This document shows, piece after piece, positions 11,497 through 22,857 of a stretch of DNA of 64,000 bases. The position numbers were made by a program, and so were the translations under genes. The DNA is from Pollenia angustigena (lineage: Eukaryota > Arthropoda > Insecta > Diptera > Polleniidae). The stretch lies in assembly GCA_930367215.1 (NCBI GenBank), contig OV884059.1, positions 152,208,511-152,272,510 of the forward strand, read 5' to 3'. The notes beneath the pieces were generated by a model. It searched no databases, was not told the DNA's origin, and was given only the letters and a program-made list of their open reading frames with translations. Within the stretch, counting starts at the first letter, position 1; every line of letters begins with the position of its first letter.

Positions 11497-11580
11497 GTGT
11501 ATTTTTAAATTCTTTTTAGAAACTTCTTATTATCTATTGCAATTAGTATTATTATATGATAATCGCTTAATTAATTTTAA

Positions 11581-11586
11581 AATAAA
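11581..11586 (+). terminator. Polyadenylation signal of the peptide gene
   Basis: AATAAA, 85 bases after the stop codon. A second AATAAA-like stretch follows at about 11599. The same signal occurs in unit B near 38844. Confidence 0.6.
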
Positions 11587-11640
11587 ATAAGACATGCTAA
11601 TAAAAATAATATAATGGCAAAAGTTAAAGTTATTTAAAAA

Positions 11641-12136
11641 CAAGGTAGAGTGCTATATTCGGCTGAGCCGAATCTTTGATACCCTCCACCGACAGTTCGA
11701 ATGTTTAAGGACTAATATCTGTATGATGTTATTACTATCTTAAACTGTGACGATTTGTTATTAATTATGGTTTAAGGCGACTAAACTGCATTTATGTTAT
11801 TTTTTGTAACAAAATTATCAATTTTTTTAGGTGGTGGTTCCACATTTTGATTCATAGTCCTACTGAACCGATTTTGCTTCAATCTATCCCAAACTGCTTA
11901 GGATAACTACAAGCAATTTGGCACCAAGTTTGTTCATTTCTTTTGAGTTGTTCGAAAGTGAGCGTGTTTTCAACAGACGGACAGACGGACAGACGGACAT
12001 GGCTAAATCCACTTAGAATTACTCAAGGACCCAGAATATATATACTTTATGGGGTCTGAGATGAATAATAAAAAAGTTTTACACCGAATGACAAACTTAA
12101 TATAACCTCTTCACAACTAATTGTGGTGGAGGGTAT
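11641..12136. repeat. Dispersed GGTGGAGGGTATA-type repeat, unit A only
   Basis: Starts CAAGGTAGAGTGCTATATTC and ends GGTGGAGGGTATAAAA; carries a gacggacagacggacat microsatellite-like core. Unit B reads straight through the corresponding point (about 38905) from 'gttatttaaaaa' to 'atattttggta', so this is a clean presence/absence difference. The type is common in muscoid flies; class unresolved. Confidence 0.75.
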
Positions 12137-12335
12137 AAAAATATTTTGGTATTTATAAAATTTGAGTTTCTGTGAAATTTTCAAAATTTTGTGTAGTATA
12201 AAATGCTTAGCAAAACTTTCTCAAAATAGAAAAGTTTTACAAAAATTTACCAAAATATCCGATAAATTTTTAACTAAGATTTTTAAGCAAGATTTTGCCA
12301 AAATTTTATTAAAAGCTTGCATAATAAAAAATTAG

Positions 12336-12888
12336 GGGGAGGGGGGGTGCTTTAAAACCATTCTGGATAGGGCCATTATGGCTTTATTGCTGAATTGAAT
12401 GGGAGATAAAGCCATAATGGCCTTATTGCCCAATCATTGAGAGGTAAGGTCATATTTACAATTTTGCCATATTTTTTTCGCCATATTTTTTCAGAAAAAT
12501 GTTATGCATGGTGTAAACATTCTGTAAAAGGGAAAATCCTTAGTTATCACTGAAAAATATTTTTTTATTCTTGTGACGCACGAAGGAAAACTTTATTCAG
12601 CGAAGCCATCTGCCGCGTCCTACTGGAGGAAAAAACCCCTAAGTACGGCCGCAGGCCGTCACGCAGAAAAACTTTAGTATGCGAAGCCAGATTGCAATAC
12701 TTAACTTTAGTGTCTCCGGAACTGAAATGAGTGATAAAGCCATTTACTAATATTGCTAATGTGAGCTAAGGCCATGATGGCTTTATCTCCCATTCAAATA
12801 AAAAATAATAAAAAAGGTTTTATCTCCCTATTGAATGAGAGATAAAGCCATCATGGCCTTATCTACCATGGTATTAAAGCACCCCCCT
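12336..12888. mobile_element. Inverted-repeat element with GGGGGTGCTTTAAAACCAT ends
   Basis: The left end GGGGGGTGCTTTAAAACCAT is the near complement of the right end ATGGTATTAAAGCACCCCCC. Inside are many copies of a 'gataaagccat.atggcctta' subrepeat in both orientations, so much of the element can self-pair. No open frame. The target duplication is unclear because of flanking A/T runs. The copy in unit B (39118-42192) is split by the Penelope-like element. Confidence 0.7.
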
Positions 12889-13253
12889 AAAATTCTTATA
12901 AATACATACAGTGGACCTTGATTATCTTTGATTCGATTAACCGGCAACAACAAATATCCGGGAGAGAAAAAGGATTTTTTGCAACTTTTATCCGGAACTA
13001 TCAAATTTTTTCAAACAATTAAAAAATGTGAATAAAACGAATGGGAATTCCCTAGCAATGCGCTGCAAGCATGTATTGTTCCCTGTATTCTGTGAAAATT
13101 ACTTTTTCCGCAATCATATATTTTGAACACGTATGTGCATCAGAGGTGTATAACGTTGCATTGCCATTTTGCAAAGTGAATTCTAAAATGAAGGAATGGG
13201 CTAATTTAGTTCCTTTATTTAAAAAAACATTTAATATGAAATTTGGTTCCGAA

Positions 13254-13490
13254 TAGGGTGTTCAGTCGAACAATTTTAGACGATTAATTATTTGAATAAT
13301 TTTATATTACTAATTTCGATTAAAGAATTAATCGAAGAATTTATACCGATTAATAGAATAATAATTATATATAATATTTCTGTTAAATGTATAATTTTTT
13401 AAAGTTTTAAGTCGAATAAACAAACCAAATGTATGTGTCCGTTGGAATTAAAAAAAAAAAACAGTCATGTTAAGTGAATAATTTAGCTTA
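13254..13490. mobile_element. hAT-like fragment (TAGGGTGTTCA family), left part
   Basis: Begins TAGGGTGTTCAGTCGA and shares 'acgattaattat..gaataatt' and 'ggaattaaaaaaaaacagtca' segments with the complete element at 25084-26146. No right end is seen. Present in unit B at 42560-42800, so it predates the duplication. Confidence 0.5.
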
Positions 13491-13705
13491 TATTTTTGTT
13501 AAATTTTTCAACACAATTTTATAATTCATTTCACAAAGGACAAATCCCTTACTCAATTCTTAACCCATTACTGCAGTTTTTGCTTTCTCGTCTGTTCAGA
13601 CTTGCAATTTTTTAAGTTTTGCTTTGAAATTTAATTATATCTAGACCGTTTACAATTTTATTTGAAACTTCCATTTAGTTTATCAATATTACTTGTCTAT
13701 TTCAT

Positions 13706-14345
13706 TATACCCACACCACAATAGTGGAGAGGGTATTGTGCATTTGTGCTGATGTGTGTAACGCCTTAAAATATTGCTCCTAGACCCACCTTAAAGTATA
13801 TCGATCGACTCAGAAAGTGATTCTACTAACTAACGATGTCCGTCCGGCTGGCTGGCAGGCTGGCTGGCTGTCCATGTAACCTTGTGCGCAAAGTACAGGT
13901 CGCAATTTTGGAGATAATTTGATCAAATTTGCGGCATAGGTTCTTATTGGCACAAGGACTAAGCCTATTGAAAATGAGCAATCGTAGGACCACGAGGGAA
14001 GATAGAGGGAAATTTCTTCCTCTTAGAAACTATCAAACCGATTTTAATTGAAATTTAAAGCATAGATACATTTTTTAAAAAATAGGACCACGAGGGGAAA
14101 TTGGGGCAATTTCTGCCTCTTAAATCGATTTTAATGAAATTTAAAACATAGAAAGATCCATATCTATATGGACACATAAGCTATACAGTTTTTCAAATAT
14201 AGGACCACAAGGGGAGGTAGGGGGCAATTTCTGCCCCTCACAAACATTCAAACCGATTTTAATGAAGATTATAAACATAGATAAATCCATGTGGTGTAGG
14301 GTATCATATGGTCGGGCTTGACCGACTATACTTTCTTACTTGTTT
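13706..14345 (+). repeat. Dispersed TATACCC-type repeat, unit A only
   Basis: Same family and orientation as 6337-7038. Unit B passes from 'gtctatttcat' directly to 'ttttttactattttatt' (about 43005), i.e. an empty site. The insertion therefore followed the split of the two copies or was lost from one haplotype. Confidence 0.75.
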
Positions 14346-14954
14346 TTTACCATTTTATTAAAATTTTTAAATTTGTTATTTTTCGTTTAAAGCAACAACA
14401 ATTTTACTCACAGCGAATCAAAGAGACAAAGAAAAGAAAAAATTTACATGCAGCCATCGTTGTGCATAAACCTACGAATAAGACAAAGACAGCCCACAAC
14501 AGCCCCTTTCTTCTAATAACTCTAACCAAAGAACTCGACAAATAAGCAAAAGTTAAACCGTGTAAACCTAGACTCGGTAAAAAAGTTATTTAAAGGCTAA
14601 AATTTTGAAAAATAGAATTGGATTTAAAAATAAACAAAACATTTATGGAAAATTTCGATGGGGGGCACCAGAGTTGCAAATATATTTCTTAACGCTTAAT
14701 TACCAAAACTTCACGCCAATGTATACAAAAAAAAAAGTACTATTATGTAAATCTAAAGTTGTGATAATTTAAAATTATGTAATGAACTCTGATTGCTTAA
14801 ACTTTTATTTAAAATGACAATAAATATTTGGTCGTAACATCTTCGTAATTTTTTTCTAAAAGCGGCTTATTATAGTATACATTTTTTATTTTTCTTTTTA
14901 AGAAAATAGCAGTAGTATTACAACATATGAATATGTTTTCCTGTATTTATCTTA

Positions 14955-15120
14955 AGGTGAATGTTTCGATGGATAAAGGTTTCTGTGCAAGACCCATGCG
15001 TATTCAGAAAGCATAACACGTTGCATTTCCTTTGAATCAGACCCCAACCTTCATATCCTGATGAAACCTTTCACCGTGTTCATCTGAAACAGCTCTTAAG
15101 TTTTCTTTAAAAACATTGAA
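14955..15120 (-). pseudogene. Fragment of a transposon-type protein with SDEHGERFHQD motif
   Basis: Minus-strand translation gives AVSDEHGERFHQDMK and then, after a frameshift and stop, a segment reading EMQRVMLSEYAWVLHRN. The phrase S-D-E-H-G-E-R-F-H-Q-D with a following '..YAW.L.R' is one I associate with repeat-derived proteins in insects; the domain name is not recalled. The unit B copy (43625-43790) has an extra base inside the motif. It is clearly dead in both. Confidence 0.4.
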
Positions 15121-15259
15121 AAATTGTATGTGCAGAAAATGCAGCTTTAGTAACATCTTAATAAGAGCCGATGTGAAAATTACATTTCGAAGAAAAAGGC
15201 ACGCCGATCAGGAAAGTTATTTTAAAGAATCAGAAGGTTCTGTGAACTGGTGCATTATT

Positions 15260-17470
15260 TATTTATTTACTTTATTTATTTAATATATATTTAGGTCTAT
15301 GGATAAATCCTTACAGCCTAATACAAATGAGTATTTAACTTAAGTATAAAATTACGTTTAACAATATTTAAATCTAGAGAAAAATCAATAAATTCAAACA
15401 TTTCATTAAAGCAACAACACAATTTTCTAAATGGGTCGGTCTGCCATAGAATAGTTAGTTCGGAAAGTTTTTATAAATGAGGGACTATAGTACCGTAACG
15501 TACGTCGTGGAATGTTAAATAATAAACTACTTAATAAAAAATTCGAGCATACTTTTCCATTTATTAAGTTAATTAGAAACGACACATTTAGCATAACTCT
15601 GCGACTTTTCAGTGTTGGCAAACGTATTAAAGATAATCTAGTAGAATATGAGGGGAGATTATCATATCCTCAATATGTATCTCTCAGGCAAAAAGCAAGA
15701 ATTGTTTTTGAATGGATTCAATATGATCACTATGAACCATATAATGTGGATCCCATACAATCGAACCGTATTCCAAGATTGGTCTAACGAGAGATGTGTA
15801 AAGTTGTTTAGTGACGAAATCATCATTGAATTCTTTCGCCCAACGTTTAATAAAAACCAGAGTACAACGAGCCCTGTTGACAGTCATTGTTATGTGTTGA
15901 ATAAAATCCAATTTTGCATCTATCTCGATTTTATAGTCACCGAGTTTATATACTACGTTTTCTAGGAAAGCGCATATGTTTACATTTCATTAGGTTATGT
16001 TTACACCAATTATAAAAGGTATCCAAGTCTTCTTGAAGATAAATATGGTCTAAAGAGTTTGTGAAGTTTAAAAAAATTTTTGCATCATCTGTGAACATAA
16101 GTTTATGTGAATGTTTAATAATATCAGGCATGTCCTTGATAAAGAGCAGAAACAAAATAGGGTCAAGGCGACTACCTTGCGGAACACCGGATTTTACCAA
16201 TATAGGTTTAGAAGTTGAAAACCAAAATTTTACGCATTGTATTCTGCCGAGAAGATATGACTTTAGCCAGCTTAAATAAGTTTTGTCAAAACCCATAATA
16301 TCAGTTTTTCTCAGAAGAAGGTTGTGATTTACCTTATCAAATGCCTTACTGAAGTCGGTATATATAACGTCGGTATGCTGGTTGTTGACGAATCCCTCAT
16401 TTACCAAAGTTGTCAGTTCTAAAATATTTGTCATAGTTGATGATTCTTTACGAAATCCGTGTTGAAAAGGTGTTAATAACGGTGAATCTTGATGAACCAA
16501 TGAATCTAAAATGCATTTTCCAAAAAGTTTTGGAATTGCGCTAAGTTTGGCTATACCTCTGTAGTTAATTATATTTGATTTATTTCCAGATTTGAACAAA
16601 GGAATAAAATATGACTCTCTCCATATTTTTAGAAAATAGCCATTTTTCATAGAAATATTAAAAATAATTGACAACGGCATTGCTTAAGCTTCCATACATT
16701 TGATTAAAATATTGCTTTGTATACCATCAGGACCCATTGAGTTTGAATATTTAAAAGATTTTAAGCAATTGATAATATTAAGTGTGGTTATTGGTGAAAA
16801 TGAAATAGTTGGACCAGTAACTATATTAAATGGATAATTGACATTTTCAGCACAATGTGCATCAGAATATGTGGACGAAAAAAAGTCGGCGAATAAATCA
16901 CAGATTTCCTTTTCATCGTGTGTTTCAGTACCCATATATTTCATGACCTTCCGTGCGCCAGAGATCTTTCTTTTCGAATTTACAAATTTATAGAATAATC
17001 TTGGTTCGTATTTTAAGTTGTTTTTTATTTTAATCAAATAATCGTTATATAATTTAGCATTTAGCAAATTATATTTTGCACGAAGGACGGAATACTTGCT
17101 GTAATCGCAGTGGGATCCAGATTTCTTATATTTTCTGTAATTCTTGTTTTTTAAGTTTTTTAACGAAGAAAGTTGTTTATTACCCCATGGTGGTCCTGAT
17201 TTGAGCACAGTGAACATTTTGGTATACATTCATTCATATATTGTGTTATTGTACTGTAGAAATTATTAATCATTTTATCGATTGTTTCTGGTGCGCTAAT
17301 GCGAATGGATAACAATTGAATCCAATTTGTGTTAATTAAAAGGTTATGTAGGTCGTTGTAATTTGCCCTTTTAAAACAATTCAATTGTAGGGTGGTAACG
17401 ATCTTCTGGGAGTGTTAAAGAGGTTCTTTAAATATCCAAAGCTTTAATTGAATCTTTCGCTATTTATAGA
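15260..17470 (-). mobile_element. Jockey-type non-LTR retrotransposon, 5'-truncated, unit A
   Basis: Runs on the minus strand from about 17470 to a 3' end made of TAAATAAATAAA-type tail sequence at about 15260-15300. It keeps the reverse transcriptase and C-terminal regions but lacks the endonuclease and ORF1, so it is 5'-truncated, as usual for LINE-like insertions. The same copy, with the same truncation, is in unit B (43905-46105), so insertion came before the duplication. Confidence 0.85.
15427..17465 (-). pseudogene. Reverse transcriptase of jockey-type element, disrupted
   Basis: Read down from about 17465. The palm motifs are visible in 15946-16680: VIYTDFSKAFDKVNH (motif A), SGVPQGS (motif B) and MFTDDAKIF (motif C, with T in place of the usual A of F/YADD). 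An upstream thumb-proximal 'NYRGIAKLSAIPKLFGK' block fits as well. The C-terminal part at 15684-15911 has YTSLVRPILEYGSIVWDP, and 15427-15621 has FNIPRRTLRYYSPSFIKTFR, both usual for this clade. Damage: an in-frame TAA at 16684-16686 that is shared with unit B, plus frame changes near 15930 and 17225. The product is not expected to be active. Finer clade placement (Jockey versus CR1 group) is not possible by eye. Confidence 0.85.
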
Positions 17471-17689
17471 TCAAAACATACTTAGCTTAAAACCAATTTT
17501 ACTTCTCAATGGTAGCCAGCATCAATCAATACTGGTTGCGTTTCGCACGAAAAGAAAGAAACAAATGCAAATATTTCAAATCTTCTAAATAAAATTAAAC
17601 ATGATAAATGTTCAATAGACTTCAAAATGATTGCAATATTGACTGGAATGCAAAAAGGATACACAAAATAGTTGTGTATCAAAGCTTTT

Positions 17690-17900
17690 CTTGGGATTCA
17701 AAAAATTATTTGACAAGGTTTCGTTTAAATGTGCTAAATTCCCATTTCATAGTACTGATGAACTGAAATTTATTGTTGATAGGATAAGCTATTGCTATGC
17801 GCATTTTACTGATTTTTTAGGCCAGATTGTCAGGAAACTTTATCCAAAGATTTTAGAAAAACTAAAGATATTAATCCAAATAAAATATTTAAGCGAATAA
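17690..17900. repeat. Repeat fragment shared with 29885-30005
   Basis: Both contain 'ctgaaatttattg.tgat.gg' , a 'caggaaactt.atccaaagat' stretch and a shared end 'aaatattaatccaaataaa'-like. A 69-codon plus-strand frame covers this copy but is not kept at 29885. Unit B copy at 46350-46560. Origin unknown. Confidence 0.4.
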
Positions 17901-18610
17901 GAATTGTACGCCCCAGTTTTACTTGTAACAATACCAAAGTTTTCTTTGTAAATTGGATTTACGTGTTACAAGCAGCCATTATCATATTAAATATATTAAG
18001 AGTGTGCTTAAAGAATATATTATTGTTTACTTGTATGTATTCAGTGACTCCCTTGTGGAAAACAATAAGATCATACTTCCCCGGCTGCATATTAATTTGA
18101 TCATAGTGAAGAATTTTATTTAAAGCTTAAATCCAAGTCCCATACCCAAAAATGAACAAAGTCCCCAAATTTTAGGAATTTGATAATTGCACCACCAATT
18201 TTAAAAATGAAATAAATCCCCAAACTCATGAAATAGCCCCCAAAACAAAAATTAGCTAAAATCCCATTATTTGAAACTTATTTCCCACTGATATAAGGCC
18301 CCACTTTAACAATTAAACAGAGATAGAAGCTTTAGTTAGCGAAGCCGGGTTTTGCTTAAGCATAAAAACCTTGTGCCTGGTCGAATTCGGGCTATGCAGA
18401 GAAGCTTTAGTTAGAGATTCGGGATTTTGGAATTCGGTATTTAAAGTTTTGGGCATAAAGCCCCAATGCTCCCCAGAGGAGTAAAAGAAACAAATATATA
18501 TATATAGCCCCAACCATTGACAATTTATATACATACATATATCATAGATATGTTAGGGATTCAATTTTTTCCAAAAATTGGGGATAAGTTAAATTTTTGA
18601 AATAAATTAT

Positions 18611-19896
18611 CGTTAGTATAATTCGCAAAGACGCTAAGTCCAATTTTTTCGAAAATTGAGATTTTAATGCAAAACGATAATACTATACAAAATACATATT
18701 TTACGACAAGTAAAAATGTCACTATGTAGTTTGAAGTTATTGTAATTTTGTGGTTTGCAAAAATGCTAAGTCCACAAAACTAGGAAAAATATTAAAAGCA
18801 CGAGCTAACTCCACGAATATTAATTTGTTTAATTGTATTTTGTGTTTTTTGTTCTATTTTTCTAAAGCCGTGAAAAGTGGAGATCTAAAAAGAAAATATA
18901 AACACATAGCGTCTTTTTAAAAAGGTAAGGAATGAAGGTGTGGAGTGAAGTGGAGTTCTGAAGATTTCGCAAGTAGTTGGGTTCATTTTATAGAAAACAA
19001 ATTTCTTTGTGGAAACTAAAATCTGAAAAAAATAATCTTTTATAGCGATGGTTGTACGTATCAAAATAAAAATTGTGGTATGAGAAATGATGATGGCAGA
19101 TAGCCATTTTAAAAAAAGAGTAATTAACGTACCTTCAGAATACATAGATGTTTGTAAAGATGCTTTAAAAAACCCTAGACCCTATGATGTTATTTATTTA
19201 GATAATAAAGGCGATAGTAAAGTGACAGACATAAGAACTATAAAGTACACCCCAAGCAAAGAAATATATTTTAAAATTTCTGATGTATAGAAAATATCAC
19301 CGCAGAAAATTGATGAATTGATCCTACAGACTTTGAACATTGGCAGCAACTTTAGCAAGGAAGAAGATAAATTATTGCAAGAAAGTATGAAGACTTACAA
19401 CAGTATTCATAAACGATTATTAAATTTGCCAAACGTTTATTAAGGAAAATGTTTATATAAAATTTGTTTTGTAAACCTTTATTCATTTAAAATTTTTTTT
19501 ATGAATACAGGCATTACAATTTTTCAAATCAACCTTAAAAGTGTTTATAGTTATATTTTTGTATTTTTTTATAAAAATAAACTGAGCTAGTCTAAAGTTT
19601 CTGTTTTTTCAAAGTTATTTTAAAATTAAAACTGGTTGTAAGAAAATGTGCTAAGTCCACAATAAAACGAATAAGTTTACAAAGCAAAAATGCTAAGTCC
19701 AAGAAGTGTGAATTTCCCTCCCAAGATTTTGTAGAAATCGATTTTTGAGCAAGGTCATTTAAAGAGAGCTATTTTGTAAAAATAGTTGCGTTGAAAAAGT
19801 TTACAAATTTAAAAAACTGAAAAATCTACAATGTTTTTTGTGTCTCCTGTAAAATTTGAAAAAAGGGACTTAACACATTTGCGAATTAGACTAACG
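18611..19896 (+). mobile_element. DDE element with CG ends (family CG-2), unit A
   Basis: Terminal inverted repeats CGTTAGT.TAATTCGCAAA at both ends, flanked by TTAT on each side (18607-18610 and 19897-19900). The motif GCTAAGTCCA recurs at least five times, near both ends and inside, a common sign of transposase-binding subterminal repeats. A relic transposase lies in the middle. The second copy is at 47255-48572 in unit B, also flanked by TTAT. Confidence 0.8.
19040..19441 (+). pseudogene. Transposase C-terminal relic with S-D-G-C-x-x-Q-N-K-N motif
   Basis: At 19044-19085 one frame reads FYSDGCTYQNKNC. After a frameshift the frame from 19087 continues with KKRVINVPSEYIDVCKDALK, then NPRPYDVIYLDNK, to a TAG at 19288-19290. 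After the TAG the same frame is open again to 19441 and contains KISPQKIDELILQTLNIGSNF. The 'VINVPSEYIDVCK...RPYDVI' block follows the third catalytic residue in the insect proteins this resembles. The order, SDxCxxQNKN then this block, parallels the relic at 56178-56702, so both elements appear to belong to one DDE superfamily. The stretch between the two blocks looks shortened. In unit B an additional AAA-to-TAA change (near 47865) breaks it further. Confidence 0.6.
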
Positions 19897-20845
19897 TTAT
19901 GTCCTTCAACTAAAAAAAACCCCCCAAACCACACCAGATGCACTATAAGTTTTAAATTTTCAAACAAAAAAAGCAAAAATAAAACAATGTTGGAGAACTT
20001 AATCTAGGTAACGATTTTATGCGCTTTTAACTATATTTTGAAAAAAAATAACATGCTTTTAAAATTTTAATTTTTATTTTCCGAATGGCTCAAATTCGAG
20101 TTGTAACCAAATCTTTATATGATTGTAAAAAGTAAATTGTCGGATCCTTAAAAAAAAATTATATGTATACATATAATAAATTTTAATTTCTACAAAAAAT
20201 AAAACAAACAAATAAATATTTCTACAAAAAATTTAAATAAATAAAAACGTTTTCCGGTATTTTTATACAAAATTTAAGACTTTGAAGTGAAGCTTTTAAT
20301 AAAATGTAAATTAATGTTAAAGTTCACTATAATTGGTAAAGGGCATTGGAATTCATAAAAACCCCTAAAATTTAAAATATGCCTTTAGTTAAGGATAATT
20401 AATAATAATTTTAAGATCCAGATAATAAACCTTTAAAGAGGCGGAATCGCTAATACCCCAAATAAAAAACAAACCAGCGAAATGAGCAAAATTTGCTAAT
20501 ATGTATTAAATAAAACAATTTAATTTTGCAATAACAGTTAATTCAAAAACTCGGCTAAATTTTTTATAAAATATGATATTAAATAATTTCATTATACACA
20601 ATCCTGAAATTTTAAATCAGAACCTCTATTAAACCCATTATTTTAGAGCAAAAAAAAATTAAAAATAAGTAACCAACATCTCAAGAAAAGGTAGTTAAAG
20701 GGTCAACTAAACCACAAAAGCGGGTTGAACAAAAATATGAAAAACGTCTGAAACATGTTTGTACGAAAATCAAAAATGTTTAATCTTCATACAAACAACC
20801 TGTTACTGTTGGTTGTCAAGCAGCTTGTGTAGAACTTGACACTTA

Positions 20846-21352
20846 AGCCTGGTACTCTGTTCAACATTTCATTTGAAATGCTGTCAAAAGGCATATGAAA
20901 AAAACTTGTGCGGAGTATCTATTAAATAATGTTGATAGAGTTGTACCCTGTTCATTTTGTGAAAAAATTCCGAAATGTTTCTGGCAACATTTTTTTACAA
21001 CTGCGAAATAAAGTAAGCTGCACTTATTTCATGTGGAATTTTAAGCAAAGCAAAAAAGGATGAACTGATTATTTAATAAGAAATAAAAAATTAATATAAC
21101 ACAACCGGTAACAGTTTTTTATCCATATTCACTTTCTTTTTTATTAAATTTCTTATTAAAAAAAAATATTATTAGTACAATACATGTGGGGTTTGTTTAC
21201 ACACGCAAAACAATGTCGCATACATTGCAGGAATAAAAACGTCAAATTGTACAAACTCGCATGATAGGTAACATTGATACATGTCAAAATTTTCGTGTGA
21301 AATAAATACTGTTGCTCAACATTTTTCACAAATTTGAACAGAGTACTAGGCT
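20846..21352. mobile_element. PIF/Harbinger-type MITE (507 bp), unit A only
   Basis: Ends AGCCTGGTACTCTGTTCAA and its near complement. TTA flanks both sides (20843-20845 and 21353-21355). Unit B has the empty site: 'gacacttacggca' at about 49556. The 3-bp TTA duplication fits the PIF/Harbinger superfamily. It is non-coding. A sister copy in the opposite orientation, also exactly 507 bp, lies at 23833-24339. Confidence 0.85.
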
Positions 21353-21767
21353 TTACGGCAAAAAATATTGTGAATGTAACAACATCTTTAAAATAAAGAA
21401 AAAAAACCTTTGATTTCTCACATAAAATCTCTTATTTTAAAAACATTTCGAAAATTTAAAAAAAAAATCTGTTTGTATGTTAAAAATTTCATAAAACCTA
21501 TAAAATTAAAAAATAAATAAAAGTTTTATGCAAAACCCAAAAATTAAAAAATTAGGAAAATAAAAACCAGTGTCACGATTTCCCTTCACTATGATTTAAT
21601 TACTTTAGAGTTGAAAAATTATAATTATTTTTAGACCTTAATTTTGTGATTTAGCAAATTATTTTGGTCGTAGATGCTTTTGATTCTAGATTCTAGAATT
21701 TATTTTTATAAAATAAAACGATAAACATTATTATAAAAAACAAATCAAGCTAATTTTAATCATACTA

Positions 21768-22857
21768 CACCATTTTTCATTTGAAATGAGAAAATTCAAG
21801 ATGAAATTGAGAAAATTCCAAATGAAATTGAGAATTTCAATTTGATATTAAGAAAATTCCAATTGAAAATGAGAAATTCAATTTGATATTGAGAAAATTC
21901 CAAATGAAATTGAGAATTTAAATTTGAAATTGAGAAAATTCCAAATGAAATTGGGAAATTTTAATTTGAAATTGAGAAAATTCCAAATGAAATTGAGAAA
22001 ATTCCAAATGAAATTGAGAAAATTCCAAATGAAATTGAGAAATTTTAATTTTTCATTGATAAAATTGAATTATCTATATACATAACTAACAAGGATCGAA
22101 AAATATAAAATAAATACAAATCGCAGTATTATTGACCAACAGGCATATCTTCCAGATCCAGAGCAGATTGGTAAAACGATGAAGTATGTTGTATGGCTCT
22201 ACTGCAATCTCCAGTAGTTATAAATGTCTTAGAAGCATTAATCATCTGTTCTAATAAGACAAGCCTCTGTTCTCCTACATGGGTGGGAATTACGTTCGGT
22301 ACATTCATCGTTGTTGTTACCGTACTTTTTATTTTTGACCAAATAATTTAAATTGGGTTAGGCATCGGTGAATAGAAGCTCAATCGCAGGAGCGTAGCTG
22401 GGAGTTGTCAGAAATAATTTGTAGCCGACTGTGGCATTGAGCATTGTCACATACCAATACGAGGATCTGGATGCCTGTTGGTCAATAATACTACGATTTT
22501 TATTTTGTTTAATTTTGTTCGATCCTTGTTAGTTATGTATGTTTGTTGAATGAATATAATAAAAATTATATAGATAATTCAATTTTATCAAGGAAAAATT
22601 AAACTTTCTCAATTTCATTTGGAATTTTTTCAATTTCAAATTTACACTTCCCAATTTCATTTGGAATTTTCTCAATTTCAAATTGAATTTCTCAATTTCA
22701 TTTGGAATTTTCTCAATTTCAAATTGATATTCTCAATTTCAATTGGAATTGTCTCAATTTCAAATTGAAATTCTCAATTTCATTTGGATTTTTCTCAATT
22801 TCAAATTGAAATTCTCATTTTCATTTGGAATTTTCTCATTTTCAATGAAAAATGGTG
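21768..22857. mobile_element. Tc1-like foldback element (1090 bp), unit A
   Basis: Ends CACCATTTTTCATT and AATGAAAAATGGTG, with TA on both flanks (21766-21767 and 22858-22859). Each arm is about 390-400 bp and is largely built of tandem copies of a motif like AAATTGAGAAAATTCCAAATG-type units, about ten per arm, in opposite orientation. About 300 bp between the arms encodes a transposase tail. The TA duplication and the transposase place it in the Tc1/mariner/IS630 group; the arm structure is like foldback elements. It is absent from the homologous module at 5985-6325. Confidence 0.85.
22125..22460 (-). pseudogene. Tc1/IS630-type transposase tail inside the foldback element, frameshifted
   Basis: Same as the better preserved copy at 50248-50610 but with one base missing near 22408 ('ctgggagttg' against 'ctggagagttg'), which breaks the frame. 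The signature blocks CDNAQCHS and SPMLNPIE are in different frames here. See the unit B copy for domain detail. Confidence 0.75.

Noticed and set aside
15512..15787. 91-codon plus-strand frame, conserved at 44145-44420
   Set aside because: It is the complement of the C-terminal coding region of the jockey-type element; its conservation is due to the duplication.
21768..22857. CRISPR-like regular repeats
   Set aside because: The short repeats are tandem without unique spacers and are mirrored in a second arm; this is a foldback element in a eukaryotic genome.
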